A DNA stretch of 64,000 nt from NCBI RefSeq assembly GCF_014529535.1, contig NW_023503302.1:2278413-2342412 (forward strand). Direction: 5' to 3'. The translations under genes and the position numbers were made by a program. Source of the stretch: Bradysia coprophila. Its lineage: Eukaryota; Arthropoda; Insecta; Diptera; Sciaridae. A model generated the notes under the pieces. It ran no database searches. It saw nothing but the letters and a program-made list of their open reading frames with translations, and was not told the origin of the DNA. Below, one piece after another: positions 36,604 through 49,502 of the stretch; the first letter of the stretch is position 1, and each line of letters starts with the position of its first letter.

Positions 36604-36770
36604 TGTCACATTAGCGAATTGAAAGAAAAATTTAATTTTACTTACTTAGCTCCGTTTCACATAGGCTGATGATGTCATTAGAAGTTTTTTTTTATAATTA
36701 ACTTGCCTATTCGAACCGGAGCTAAATAAGTGAAATTTCATTTTTCTTATAATTTGCTAATGTGACATGT
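36604..36770. mobile_element. Miniature inverted-repeat element, about 167 bp
   Basis: Left (36604-36656) and right (about 36714-36770) arms are imperfect reverse complements over about 55 bp. The outer ends are atgtcacattagc and gctaatgtgacat; the inner ends are ttagctccgttt and aaccggagctaa. No coding capacity. Target duplication is unclear. Confidence 0.7.
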
Positions 36771-39700
36771 CCCGATTTTATATAAGTGATATGTTCTGTA
36801 TGAACCATTACAATGAAAATTAAGGAGTTTTACCAGTCTTATACTTATGTATTTATTATTCATACGAATTAATGGACTTAACCGGCAACTTATCGTAAGT
36901 TCTCAATGTACCAAAAAGTCTTCCAAATAAATTAACTTCAAAATTAATCAAAATTCTGCATCTGTTGCAGTTTCTCTTTCCTTCTGTTTGTTGACATTCA
37001 AATGCATTAATTGATAAGTTGACTACACTCTCAGGTAAACAGGCAGTAAACCGGCATAAACACGCCTCAGTGTATGCATTTAAATTTAAGTAGTACAGTT
37101 TCACGATAATTGGATAAAAAAACAAAATTTAAAATCTTTAAGCTTCACGTCACTAGAGTGATTTACTAAACATTCGACTGAGTGTTTTGATTTCATTTAG
37201 CACTTTTGCTATACTTACTTTAAGATAAGAGTATCAACTATAGAATTCAATAGATGTGACTTTTTAATTTGTTGGTCTTTATGCAAAGACTAGTAAAATT
37301 CGACTGAATAACTTTCTGCAGAATTTGCTTGAATATAATGTTGCATTCGCGAATTTTATTTCATCATAATCGTAAACATTGAGTATATAGATGATGCCAT
37401 GAATGATAAATTTGAGTAATGTTTTCTGGCATCACCGTTTTTAGCAACAAACAAGCTTGTGAAAACATCTGGGAATATCCCACAAACAACGAAAAATAAC
37501 ATTTTAATTTACCGGTCTTTGTGACTACTGCTGAATGCTCAAAAGATGATTTTTGTTCCGTTTTTATTGTAGCAAATGGTTCACGAATCATCGATACATA
37601 CTCTGGTGGAAAACACTTGCGAAATCGCAGGAAATTTGGGTTTAACCAAGGCAACCATTTTTTTGATAAAGCGGGAAATTTTTATGTTTTTTTTTTTGAT
37701 TTGGGAAGAAAATAAACTTTTCCACTGGGTACACACATACATCAACATAAATGCGAAATCAGTAAACTCCAACTTCAAGTATAGAATAACAGCTATTACG
37801 TTTCATTACTGCGCATATAATGAAATAGACATGGTGCTGCTATGCGAATATGGAAAAACGATAAGAGCAATGAACTTGACTATGAAATATGAAATAGTCA
37901 AGGTAATGTTGTCGTATACAATGTTATGCGCATTATATTGGATCTGATGTGACGCCGTAACTTTGTATCCAAACATCAATTAATAGAAACAGCGCTGTTA
38001 TCGACAACGATGACTAAAATCGACGAAGAATTTCGAAGGGCCTATTTTTTAAAATTTTAATTTTCAGTAAAGGTAATGAAGTAAAAGATTTTCTATCGAT
38101 CGCAATAATATTAAGTTCTATGATAGAGCCTCTATCGGAATTAGTCAGTATTCGACTGAAAATGTTTTCAAATATTGACTATATTTGAAAACATTTTACG
38201 TTTTACATTAAATTACGTTTGCATTAAACATTTTGACATCAATACAGTAGATACGTCGAAGGCTCGAAGAGTTACGTAAATTACACTCTGAAGAGGATTT
38301 TTTGTATGATCTTAAAAATTCCGTAGTTCTCGTCACGAATTACGGATTACAGTAACGAATCATTGACTGCGCTCGAACCAAGTTTTATTTCATTTATACC
38401 TCTGTCTCCCTAGACCTTCATTTCGTCCATACTTTTCTGGACTGTTATATCATGCATTGTCTCAACTTTCTTCGGTTTCTACCATTGCTACTCTTCCAAT
38501 CATGACCCTTATTAAGAGTTACCTGAATATACCACAAGGATGCTTGCTTATGGGCTTTCAAGACTAACAAATTCTTCAGAACTATCAATCCTCCATTGTC
38601 TTCATGAGTTCTCATTTACGAAACGTTATGAAAGGTGACTCAAATGCTTTAGGTGCATAGATTCAATTTAGAGATTCAATTTTTATTTCATAACTTTGAA
38701 GCATGATTTATACCCTTCATTTTACATATCAGGTGTTTCCTGACAAAGTTATACAACAAAATGTAAGTGCATGTCGTAGAAATCTCTGTATGGCAATGGC
38801 GTAGGGATTTTTACTTATAATTATAAGTTGACGTCAAACCTTTGATTTCTAAGTTTCCTCGCCATTTTGTTACTTATAATTTTCACGTGCCAACGTTTAT
38901 GACACATTTTGTGAGAAAGTGCTACGTACGTACAATGCAACGTATATACTTTGCGTACAGGAAGTAAAATCCAACTTTTTCCTGGTAGTTCGTAGCAAAT
39001 TCTTCACGATCAACATTCATTGTGTGTGAATGATGAAATAAAAGAAATTCAGCTCATGCAAACGTACATATATTTTGTTCTTTTAAATATAATAATTTAT
39101 TCTCAGGTACACTTTTATTTAACAATAAAATATAGAATTTTATAACATAATTTCACTAAAATATTTGTAAATAAATAAATAAAATTGTGAACAATCAACT
39201 TGTGTAACGTTTTTCTCTATCTCTCTCTTAAATAGAGTCTCCGTTTAAATGTAAAAAAAATCCTTAAAATTATCGAATTGTTGTTGTTGTTGTTGGTTTT
39301 TCTTCTTTTTTATTGTATAAAAAGACAGACATTCGAAATTAAATTCGTTGAAAAATATATCATCGATTTTATGCATTGTACAATTGTTTACGTAATACTG
39401 AAATCGTCATGGACTAAGGCCGAATTAATTGATACTTAGTAATTAAAGAGGAAATTAACAGTAACCTTTACATGTCTATGGGACAAATGGGGCGAAATAA
39501 AGTGCTTCAGGAGAAGCTAATTTTTTCGTGTCACATGTTCCAACGAAATGCAAGTTCAATATAACACAGGCGTACAACGGACCTTATCTCTCGCTGTTCG
39601 GTAAAAATTATTTACGAACTGTTCTAAACAGTCAAATTAATCAATTAATCTCTATAGTAAATACTGAATTCATTCACTCTTCTTCTTTCGAATTTATATT

Positions 39701-40072
39701 ATTCGATTGAAGACTCACCCATTAAAATTTTGTTCGGTAAAATGTGTGCACTTCACTGTCATATATAGTTGATCGCATATACAAAACGACTTAATTTTAT
39801 CAATTCTTAGTCTACACCTGTAAATATTTTCGTCACAACGGTCGTCGTAGAGAGCCTAAAACCTTTGCACTACGTTGAGATTTTGTCTCCTTTTTTTTAG
39901 AAAATATTGCGTTAGACGTGAGTGAAATAAGGAATGTGCGACGAAATATTCCATCCGCCCCGCTTTTTTACAATCAAAAAACTATGCTTGCAGACATTTA
40001 ATGCATTCGGGTAAGTCTCAGGAAAGGACGACCCGGGTTACACTGATGGAAAAGTTAACGTCTGGTATTAAA

Positions 40073-40274
40073 CTAGCTGCCAGACTGCCTTTTTGCTGCC
40101 TTACCTCGGACACGTGTGGTTGCTATGTGTGATATATGTATAATTATACGTACTGTTTGTGACTATTCGTGTCGATCGTATGTTTATACGTAGGAAGTGT
40201 ACGATGTACATGTCACACGTAGCAACCATACGTATCCGAAGTAAGACAGAAAAAAGGTTGTCTGGCAGCCAGTG
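40073..40274. mobile_element. Miniature inverted-repeat element, about 200 bp
   Basis: Arms of about 60 bp: the left begins ctgccagactgcctttttgc, the right ends aaaggttgtctggcag. Both contain a taccTCGGAcACGT.TGGTTGCTA-type core in opposite orientation, at roughly 80-85% similarity by eye. The centre is AT-rich. Confidence 0.75.
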
Positions 40275-42194
40275 TGGTCGAATATCGGTATTAACTGAAA
40301 GTTGAGGTCAGGTCAGGAAATATTGGAAAACATTGGTACGATACTGTGGTGTTGCTGGCATAGGTTGATTGAAAATTATGTAAAGTCTTGTATCGCTGAG
40401 GAATTCAAAGCTAATAGAAATTATAAAAAGACCTTGCATAATGCTAAGCTTATGTTATGCTAAAATTCGTATGGGGGAGTGCCAGATTTTTCAATTATTC
40501 AATCGTGTGGCAGGGATAATTACCGATCGAATGGTACCGAGGAATGGCCGAGTGATGGCCCATAGGTGCACTTCCGCATCCACTTTAATTTTTTTTAGTT
40601 CTAGTTTGAAACGAGATTGTATGTCTAGTGTGACCTGATTTGTGACCTTTAGGTCAGGCTAAAATTGATCATGAAGTTCAGAGACTAACACGTTCCGTGT
40701 TCAGTGCTTTATCACATTATGTTGTGTGAATATATTCGGTTAGAAGTGTATTGCTTATCACGTTAATACGAATTCAATTTTCTATTGATCAAACAGTTTT
40801 TCTTATCAATATTACGTTTAAAGTTACCAGTAGATGAATAATTAAACAGAACAAACGGTTTAGGCTCTTCAAGTTTGGACCACTTTCACTCCCATTCATA
40901 GCATTTCACAGATCTGGCGCTGGTCATATTCTCATATTATTGCACATTTAAAAAAAATGTCATCTGACATGATACCACGAACTTACATTCTAATTTAATT
41001 ATTTATTTAGTTATAATACTAAACACTCATTGTATAATTCTCATTTTCACTGTCATTAGTTTAATCATTTTTTTTTAAATTTCTTCTTTTTCAATAGATA
41101 TTTTACTATAAATAGTTTTTAATAATTTTTAGTTCAATTAATAGATTTTTTTTGTTGTTGTATATAAATATAGTACGAGTAAAATACGACGATAATAAAT
41201 TTTAGTTGAATAGTAAATGGAGAAATTGTTTTTTTTTTCCTTTAAATTTTTATTGTTCAGTTTCATCAAATCGACTTTTACTCTAAACAAGTCGATTTTT
41301 GTTAATTGATTTACGTTTTTATTTAAAAAAAAATATTTTGATAAACCCTGAATAGGAATTTATATGGCAGTGGGTTTAATTTCATTTAGTATACCAAGAA
41401 AATAGTTTTTTTTTATCATTTGCCCACTCTTAAGGGTAATACTAGATCGGTTTTATTGGTTTGGTTGAGCCAATGCAATTCTATTTTTTATATTTTATTG
41501 GGACTATGCCCTATTAGATTATATGAAATAAATAAATTGTATTCTTTTACGCGCTCTCAAGCGGAAGATCGAGCTTTTCAAAGGTTGAGCTGTTCAGTGA
41601 TAGATGGTGACAGATGGTAGAACCAGGGCTTATTATTGGAAATTTTGTTTACCAAAATTTAACGAAATATGGTATCGCTACATTTTCGACAGATTTCAGT
41701 AAATTTTCGGCAAATTTCAGTAAATGTTTGGTAAATTGTCGCAATTTCAGTCACGAAGGCGGCTGATATCAAAATTTGAGTGGTTTATTATATTTTTCAA
41801 ATAAAATTGATTGAAGACCAATAGAAAATATTGATCGACCGAAGTAACTACCCCCTTCAGAGTCAGTGAATCACTGTATCTCATTTCTAAGCCCGACAAC
41901 GTATAAAATAAAATTGATGAACTAACACAAATTGACGTAAATTGATGCTAAACTGATGCATTTTTCATTAAAACAACAGTTTTGACTTTGTCGACTTACC
42001 ATGATTTACTGAGTGATTTCCTTCTTGTAATCAACTCAGATGTGATGTGTCACGTATATAATAACTACGGCTTTATTGATCAGTGGGGAGAAATTCTCAA
42101 TTTCATGTCTATTACAAGCCGTACGAGTTTAAGTTCAGAAAAGGAAATGTTTGAAATCGGAAAGGGAATGTCATAAAGTTCCAACAATACATTA

Positions 42195-42288
42195 CTATAC
42201 CAGTGAAGGATATCTCGTATCGGACTGAAGTCCTCAGATTCATTTACTCATCGTGATACGAGATATCAAATTATTTCACGTGTATAGT
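42195..42288. repeat. Hairpin-forming dyad, arms about 28-34 bp
   Basis: The left arm (ctataccagtgaa, then gatatctcgtatc) pairs with the right arm (gatacgagatatc, then ttcacgtgtatag). The 13-bp inner arms are perfect. A second perfect 12-bp dyad (gttttactttac / gtaaagtaaaac) lies just right, at 42293-42304 and 42358-42369. Confidence 0.65.
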
Positions 42289-43237
42289 ACGGCGTTTTAC
42301 TTTACGATCGAGGGAAAGACTTTCCCCTACTGAGGGAAAAGGCACGTTCACTCCATAGTAAAGTAAAACCTGGAACTACACCTAAAGTTGCGATTACATG
42401 AACCTTAGATTTAGGTTGTGTTTTGTACGCCTTTGACCCACATGATGAAGCTTCTAATTTTCTAGTCGAAAACCGGTCTTTTTCATAACTCAGATCTTAA
42501 CATAACTCAGTATGTAAAATCCATTGCATAACACAGGATAAAAATGAAAAGTCAAGTTTTCGCCTCGGATCTACAAAATTCACACGGAAACTCCACTGTT
42601 CAACTGTTTATCGATTGTAAATGACTATTGCGCTAAGTGTAATAATTGACAAATTTGAGATTCTTCGAGACATTAGTTACATTGCAACTACTGTCCTAAT
42701 TTCTGTTTTCTAATTGACTGGCACCACTCTCATTCTGGTAGTTGATTTCCATCAAAATAAAATAAAAATTACAACGAAAACTGAAAATATGACTAGCGTG
42801 GATTGCATGTACAGCATTTCACTAATGAAACGATCCATGGATTAGGGACAAAAACAGAAAAGAGTTTCCGTACGTAGACTAAGATAACTATTGCGGTTGT
42901 TTTAGGTAAGAGCAGACGACGTGAAAATTATATTGTTACTCTGAGAAGCCTACGGTTGACTATCAACAGGTTTTTGTGACAATTTCATTGAGAATTGCAT
43001 TTGGAGCTATCAACACCTCCAACCCGACATAGTATTGGCTCAAAGTGCAAATGAATGTTAATCGGAAGCGAAATGACTTACTTGGCTTACATTCATCCCC
43101 TGAAATTATCTTTGTTGAACGTATACAGAGTGTTGCGATTTTTATGTTCGACCGAAGCTGGCATTTCGACATTTAAATTGTTTTCAAACTCACTGAGCAT
43201 CAAATAGTTTTCAACCTGTGAACAGAGTAACGATAAA

Positions 43238-45539
43238 CTAAATTAGTGCCTGAACGCCATCAAATGTATCAAATGCGGTAAGTACTTTGTTGCACGACGT
43301 AATACAATCGCCAATGTAATCGAAATCTTCAAACAAATTATCCGGCAGATCCATATCGGCAATACCTTCCTCCGATATGCACGTCAATTCTGGTTTATCA
43401 ACGCCACCTGCATTACCGCTTTCAGCAATGTGATCACTAAGCTGCTGTGCCAACAGATCTGAGTTTAATATTAGTGCCGTTCCGGTAAAATTCATCACGG
43501 CATCCACATCCGGTTCCTGAGTGAATGAAAGCTTTCGATTCTGTGGACAATCGTCCGATACACACAAATGAGTCGTGCCATTCGATCTTCAAAATATAGA
43601 GGGAAAATTCGTTTGTTAAGTAACGTTTTCGAAGACGTATCATCGTACCCACCTTGTGTGCTTATGTTGGGTTATTTTACGCTTATGGATGCCAACCAAA
43701 AACAAAATCAGACTTGCCGCTGTCGTGCAGAAGAATCCAAACATGTAGCCGGCTTTGTGTGTCATGAATTCATTCAAGTAACCAGCGAACGGGACACCGA
43801 TTAAAATAGGAAAAGCTTGTGCAGCCTGAACGTAGCTCCATGCACGTGCGAAATTGCGAGCCCGCACTCTTTCGTAGATGTAAACTTTTAGGGCGTAGTG
43901 ATAGCCACCGGAGAAAATGCCTAAGGTAAATTGGTTAGCCGTTTATCGAGCTGTACTGGATGGAAATGCTCAGTGACAAGGAAGTCAGTTACTAACCGTA
44001 AATCCAAACGAACATGACATATCCCTCAAAGTTTTTTCCAATCCACGTCAGAGCCAACATCGACAGTCCAGACATGAAAATCGATACTTGACACAGATAC
44101 TGTCTGGCAATTCGACACTCAACACTGTTGCACACAACCAACAAACCGAAAATGACACAACCCAAAATCCATGCCAATCCCATGTACGACTGCAGCAACA
44201 CAGTCTCATCATCTGCTACGTCGAGGTTAATGTTGCGTGGTAAATAAAATATTGGCGTGTACAGTCCCAGAGAGCTGACAATTAAAAAACATAATTTTTC
44301 AACAAATCCAGCAAATCATATAACCGTTGTTCCATACCTGACCGCTGTAGAAGCGAGTATAATACGAACAGTCTTACTGCGTAGAGTTTTAAATTCAAAA
44401 AATGGATGGCTGTTGGTGTGTCGGTTCTTATCTTTAACTTTTCGTTTTTGGTTTTTCAAATGTAGAATGGCCCGACGCTGCGGATGATATAGCGAAGCTG
44501 AACGATAAAACATGCCCAGTAGAAATGTCATAAAAACCGTTCCAGTGACAGTTTGAAATCCAAGTCTGTAGACGAAAATCGATTGTCATTCGTCCACTTC
44601 GTGTGGTTAATAGTACAATCATACCTCCAGCCCAGCGAATCCACGGAACATTTCATCAAAATGGTCATGAATATGATTCCCATTCCACTGCCACTGACGA
44701 CAAATATTTCAACGAGTTCACGTTTCTTCTTAAAATACTTAGCGACCATAATGGTCGAACAGTCTCTTGTGATTCCAACTCCTACTCCCACAATAACACC
44801 TGCAAAATTGAAAGAACACGCACAACTGACAATGGTGGAAAGACTGGAAAATTGTGACGGCACGACTTACCAAAGCTAAAAATTATTTGATGAAATTGTA
44901 AAGCGAATGAGGTAAAAAGACAACCAAGTGCCGTCACCAAACCACCAATAACCGAAATGAGTCGTGTCGATTTGGTGATGCATAGTGAAATTGTGACCGG
45001 AGAAAAAAACAATCCCATCGATGTTGATAATGTGGCCAAAATTCCTGCCGAAAAAGAAAGTAATCAAAACATGCACCAGTCGCCAAAAATAGCTATTGTG
45101 CTAGTAACCTGCATAAAAGTAATCTTCATGAAACTCTTTGACCACTTGAATGATAAATATTCCTAACGACAGGTGCAATCCATGCGATATGCACTGTACA
45201 ATAAATGCTACAATCACAATAATCCATCCCCATCCGCCTTCCGGGTAGTAATGCTGTCGTAGGGTCATCAGTTGCCTCAAATCAGCCACCAATCGTGTGT
45301 TATAGGGAATCTGAAACAAAAGAGCGACATCCACACATTCGGTCAACGTTTTCGTACAATCGTTAGCGAAATGGCACCTTTTCATTTTGATTAAAATTGG
45401 GATGGGTACCAATCTGATCCAGTATGCTACACGAACCAGTGCCACTGGACGCATAGCCAAGATCTTGTTTCGACGACACGATGTGCGGCATAGACTTTGT
45501 CCGACGGAGTGACGATGGCTCTAATGAATTTATGGACAT
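43238..45539 (-). CDS. SLC16-type monocarboxylate transporter (MFS)
   Basis: Plasma-membrane transporter of the MCT family; the substrate is not predictable from this sequence (monocarboxylate, aromatic amino acid or other). Eight exons: 45378-45539, 45109-45310, 44871-45044, 44625-44799, 44338-44565, 43997-44274, 43653-43920, 43238-43586. They total 1836 nt and 611 residues, all in frame. The family signature YYPEGGWGW (75-83) opens TM1 (IIVIVAFIVQCISHGL). Further membrane segments include GILATLSTSMGLFFSP, VIVGVGVGITRDCST followed by KKKRELV, and GMGIIFMTILMK. A large intracellular loop (HLKNQKRKVKDKNRHTNSH) follows TM6, and a six-helix second half follows that. The tail (about 497-611) is acidic and cytosolic. 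The exon 1 donor (AAG|gtgcca) is weak; the N-terminal 54 residues are therefore less certain. Confidence 0.92.
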
Positions 45540-48500
45540 TTTCAATTCGTTTTGGTTTTGTTCGTTGACAATGTCTTTAGTGTGTTTATTTGACCATTGT
45601 TGAATGCTGCATTATACTGAAAGTAGATTGAACGAATTGAATTGTGATTTTTTGCTGCATTTTTTTGTTGTTGTTGTCGTTACTGTTATGATTGTCCCCT
45701 ACGTTTTGTCTGATTGGAAAAAAAACTAAATGTGATTGACGTCACTGTCGTTTAAAATGAACGCAAAGCTTTAATGAAACGTTAGAACTTATGAAAAGCT
45801 CATCTACTTTCTTCCAATTAAAATAAGATATGACGTTCGAATCATAAATCGAACGTCTGCTTCGTCTCTATGCAGATGCATCCGATCAAATTAATGTTTA
45901 ATTTACAGTCTGCCACTTAAAAACAGTTGGTGCACACATTCCTTTCAAGTAATAATTTTAGATACTGAACCTTTGATCATATTCCACCTGTTCCATGTTC
46001 GTAAAAATTGCATAGACAAAATGTTTCTGTGCTCGATTCAATCACATTTCTGTATACGCAAAATGACCATGCACAAAGAGGATTTTTTTTTAAACATAAA
46101 TTTACAGACAACATTCAGCACAATGATTTCGTAGATTTTAAAATAAATCCAGCGAATGGTAAAGATCGCAACACTTTCTTCTTCGTTACTGACCTAACTC
46201 AAAATTAAATTAGCGTAAAAGTGGTCAAGTGTCAATGGGGATAAAGAATAAAAAATAAAGCGAGACTTTGACGGTTCAATGAATGGAACACTCCGTCTAT
46301 AAATACCAACGAAAAAGAAGGACTCACAAAAGGAAAATCAGAAAAAACTTCACTTCAACAGCTGAACAAGAAAAACTTCCAATGCGAAAATCCAAGATAA
46401 ACTTTTCTTGAAAGCAACAACAATGATGATAAAGTAAAAACTTTTCGTCCGGTTGGTGTGTAACATAGCAATATTAGTTTTGAATTAATTCAATTTGCTC
46501 ACCTCTACACCGTCTAATGATGAAATTATCGTGTAGAAATATTAATAAATTTGGTCACAGACGTGGAATTTATAATTAATGATTCGTTGAGCCACCATAT
46601 TTCCACAAATAATTACAATAAAAGCAAAAATTAGAAATTGATATTTATTATGAAAGTGCACACATTCCAAAACTATTTTTGACGTTTGAACTTTTGTCAG
46701 AGCGAAATAGCAAAAATCAGTTCTGTTTTAAGCCGAGTACACAGTGGATCGTGTCCGGTAAAATTTAATAACGACGAAATGTGTTCAAATTTTTCTTCAA
46801 GTTATTATTTTGGGCAGGATGTTTATTTAAGATGTTGAAATGTTGATCAACTCCAATTGTGATGGATATATGATGATGATGATGGAATCGACGAATATTT
46901 CTTGCTTCCTACTTTTTCTTTTTTTATCGACAGCAACAGCTCGATAATAATAAAATCGTAACAAACACACATTTTGTGTCGCTGCTAGAGAATGTCCGTC
47001 CATGAGCTATAATAGGTCTTAAACACGGTCGAAACTTCTTTAAATGAGGATCAGTCTTAAACTTCTGTCATACAGTACTGGCTACCAAAAGGCCTTCGGA
47101 GAAATCTGCAAATTACCCGGAAAATTCGAAAAAAAGTCTTTTTTCGGTATCGGGGTAATCTGGCCTACGGTGCCACCTTTTACGTAGTTGAAAATGCGGT
47201 GTTTTAGCACCGTGTGCCAAATTACCCCACGCCCTTTTTTCATATAAAAATGCAAAAGGTCCTTCGGAATCGCCCGAATTCCCAGTATGGCCAGTGCGGC
47301 ACTGTGTCACCTTACATCATGTTTAGAGAAGTTTAGCCTGAAACAGAACAACATAATGCTCTACAGCGGAAACTAACAGAAAAGCTGCGCGAACAAGATT
47401 TTATAATTAAAAGTAGATTTAATCTAGTTGCAGAAGCTCGTCAAGGGCTCTATACCTCTTCAAGAGTGATTCAAGTGTACACAAGAACTGCTCTTCAAGA
47501 GTTTAAAATTCAAACTCTCTTGGGTATTGAAAAAAAAACGAGCCGTCAGAACAGTCGGAGCGTTTGCTGCGACTGAGCCCCGTACGAACCCGTACATCTA
47601 TTGCGCACGTGACCCTAGTTCGTCCGTCGCCCTACTCTTAACGTAAGTCTACTGCGCCCGTAAACGTCGGTAAAGTAAAATTCTTATGAAATTTGTACGT
47701 CTTAAAAATTGCGCATAGCGCAATTACGAAGCCCCGTACGATGTTCCTTCCAAACGTAACACAAATTTAAAATTGACCTAAAATTTCCTCAGTCCTATAT
47801 TAACCTATATTTACCTATAAATAAACAATTTACTGATAAATATGCTAGTATATAGCTCAAAATAACTATCTATACCGTTATATAGCTCAATATACTATAT
47901 ATATTTATATACAGATATCCATATTTGGGATCCTTGAAACACCACACACACATAACCAATCACTTCCCACTGATCAGTAACTTTGTAAGTCATGTTCACC
48001 GATCTATATTGTTTTTACAAAAATCCAAAATGGCGGCCGACGGCCATTTTATTAGGAGACCTGAAATAGTACTGACGATTCACATTTATTAATACCTTTC
48101 AAACAAAAAAAAATTCATGAAATTCGGTCAAATTTTACTCGAGATATTAACAAAAAACACCACCTTCACTGTACGGCCGAGTAGCCTCATATAAGCTCAC
48201 TCCAAGAGACCTAGCTCACGCTCCGGTGAACCGAATTTCATGAACTTTTTTTTCCCTTATTGGTACGGTGAATACCTATCTATTGAAGCAAAATCCATCT
48301 AAATACGTTCAAATTTGGCCAACCTACAAGCAAAAACGGCTTGCCGCCCTGTACCTAGTTCACACCAAGGGGTATAACAAACGAGTCGATCATCCAATTT
48401 CCATAAACTTTTTTTTGTCGATCGGTATTGTAAATACCTTTCATTTGATGTATCACGTACCAGTGTAGCCTTTAAATGGCCAGAGAAATCTTTGGAAAAC

Positions 48501-49502
48501 GTTAAAGCACTTATGGGGCCCCAACTCGGGAGGGGTCGACCCAAAATCGCCCATCTTCGAACTTAGCCTCACAATTTCAACTACCTTTCAGGGGAAAAAA
48601 AAAATTTTGAAATAGGATTTGATTTACTCAAGATATCGACGTGACAGACGGACAGACGGACAGAAGGACAGACAAAATTTTTATTGTGGATTCATCATCT
48701 ATGAACATAGGCAAACACTTTGCCCTTACCGCCTGCTTCGAATTCCATCAATTACACACGGCACCGTAATCCTATAAGCCCCTTCGTACTTCGTACGGGG
48801 CTAAAAAAATGGTCCAAAGAACCCGAACAGAAAATTTTAGAACTCCTTCAACGCGGGCATTAGGTTCAACTATGGCTAGATAGATTTATCAACTTAGGGC
48901 GATCTGACACAGCCGATTTTGAAATCTATTCATCAAATAAGCCACTCAAAGTTTCCCACCTGCGTCAGGAACTTGTCCTTGTCAGGTCACGGCTCTAACA
49001 CTTCTGACGGTTCATTTGGCCATATTTTATATTGGTGCTGCTTGGAGGACATCACAAATGTTGAATTGATCTCGATAAACTCATTGAAAAGCTTGTCTAA
49101 GGGACTTTTCGGAAGACTTTGTGTCTTTTTCTATACATAAAGTAAGTATATACAAGAATCTGTTTCATTTTCTAGTTTTCATGGCGATATAAGTCACGAT
49201 ACATACAAATTTCATCTTCGAATGTATCTATACATTATATCTACATAGTGTCAGGTTTTGTGGCACAATAAATCCGACACTAAAACACGGAAAAAAAATA
49301 CCCAAGAAAATAGATGACACTTGGCAGTGCTGGTGGTGTTTTGTGCAAAATATGTATTTCAAACGTCAAATCGCTGTATGGCATCTCTGTTCATACAAAT
49401 AAAAGATGGAGATGTAAATTTACAAAACTCCAGATTTTCTCACGATTTTTTGAATTTATTCAATGCTTTCGATTGCAATAAATTTTTTCGATTAATTTTA
49501 AA
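45540..49502. other. Intergenic region, transporter to PNISR-like gene
   Basis: It contains the promoter side of both flanking genes, which diverge. A repeat element lies at 47576-48802, with a short GACAGACG tandem repeat (48639-48672) inside it. No other gene is supported. Confidence 0.55.
47576..48802. mobile_element. Non-coding repeat element with 13-bp terminal inverted repeats
   Basis: Left end agccccgtacgaa (47576-47588), right end ttcgtacggggct (48790-48802), a perfect inverted pair. The right end is itself a palindrome (agcccc..ttcgtac..ggggct, 48777-48802), and a third copy of the motif sits at 47730. The interior has a gacagacggacagacggaca-type run and no long reading frame. It is GC-richer than the surroundings. 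No target duplication is visible, so the boundaries are provisional. Confidence 0.55.

Larger units (their letters stand above)
35427..43237. other. Large gene-free region, vWA gene to the SLC16 transporter
   Basis: About 7.8 kb, AT-rich. It contains two miniature inverted-repeat elements (36604-36770 and 40073-40274) and a cluster of dyads (42195-42370). Minus-strand frames at 36856-37125 (Cys-rich) and 37513-37600 look somewhat coding-like, but I could not join them into a gene. Confidence 0.5.

Noticed and set aside
36856-37715. Minus-strand frames at 36856-37125 and 37364-37654 as exons of one gene
   Set aside because: I could not find splice sites that keep a common phase, and neither part matches a known family.
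43568-45166. Plus-strand frames across the transporter locus
   Set aside because: They are antisense shadows of the eight SLC16 exons.
47113-47310. 65-residue minus-strand frame in a GC-richer patch
   Set aside because: Compositional effect; no homology and no splice context.
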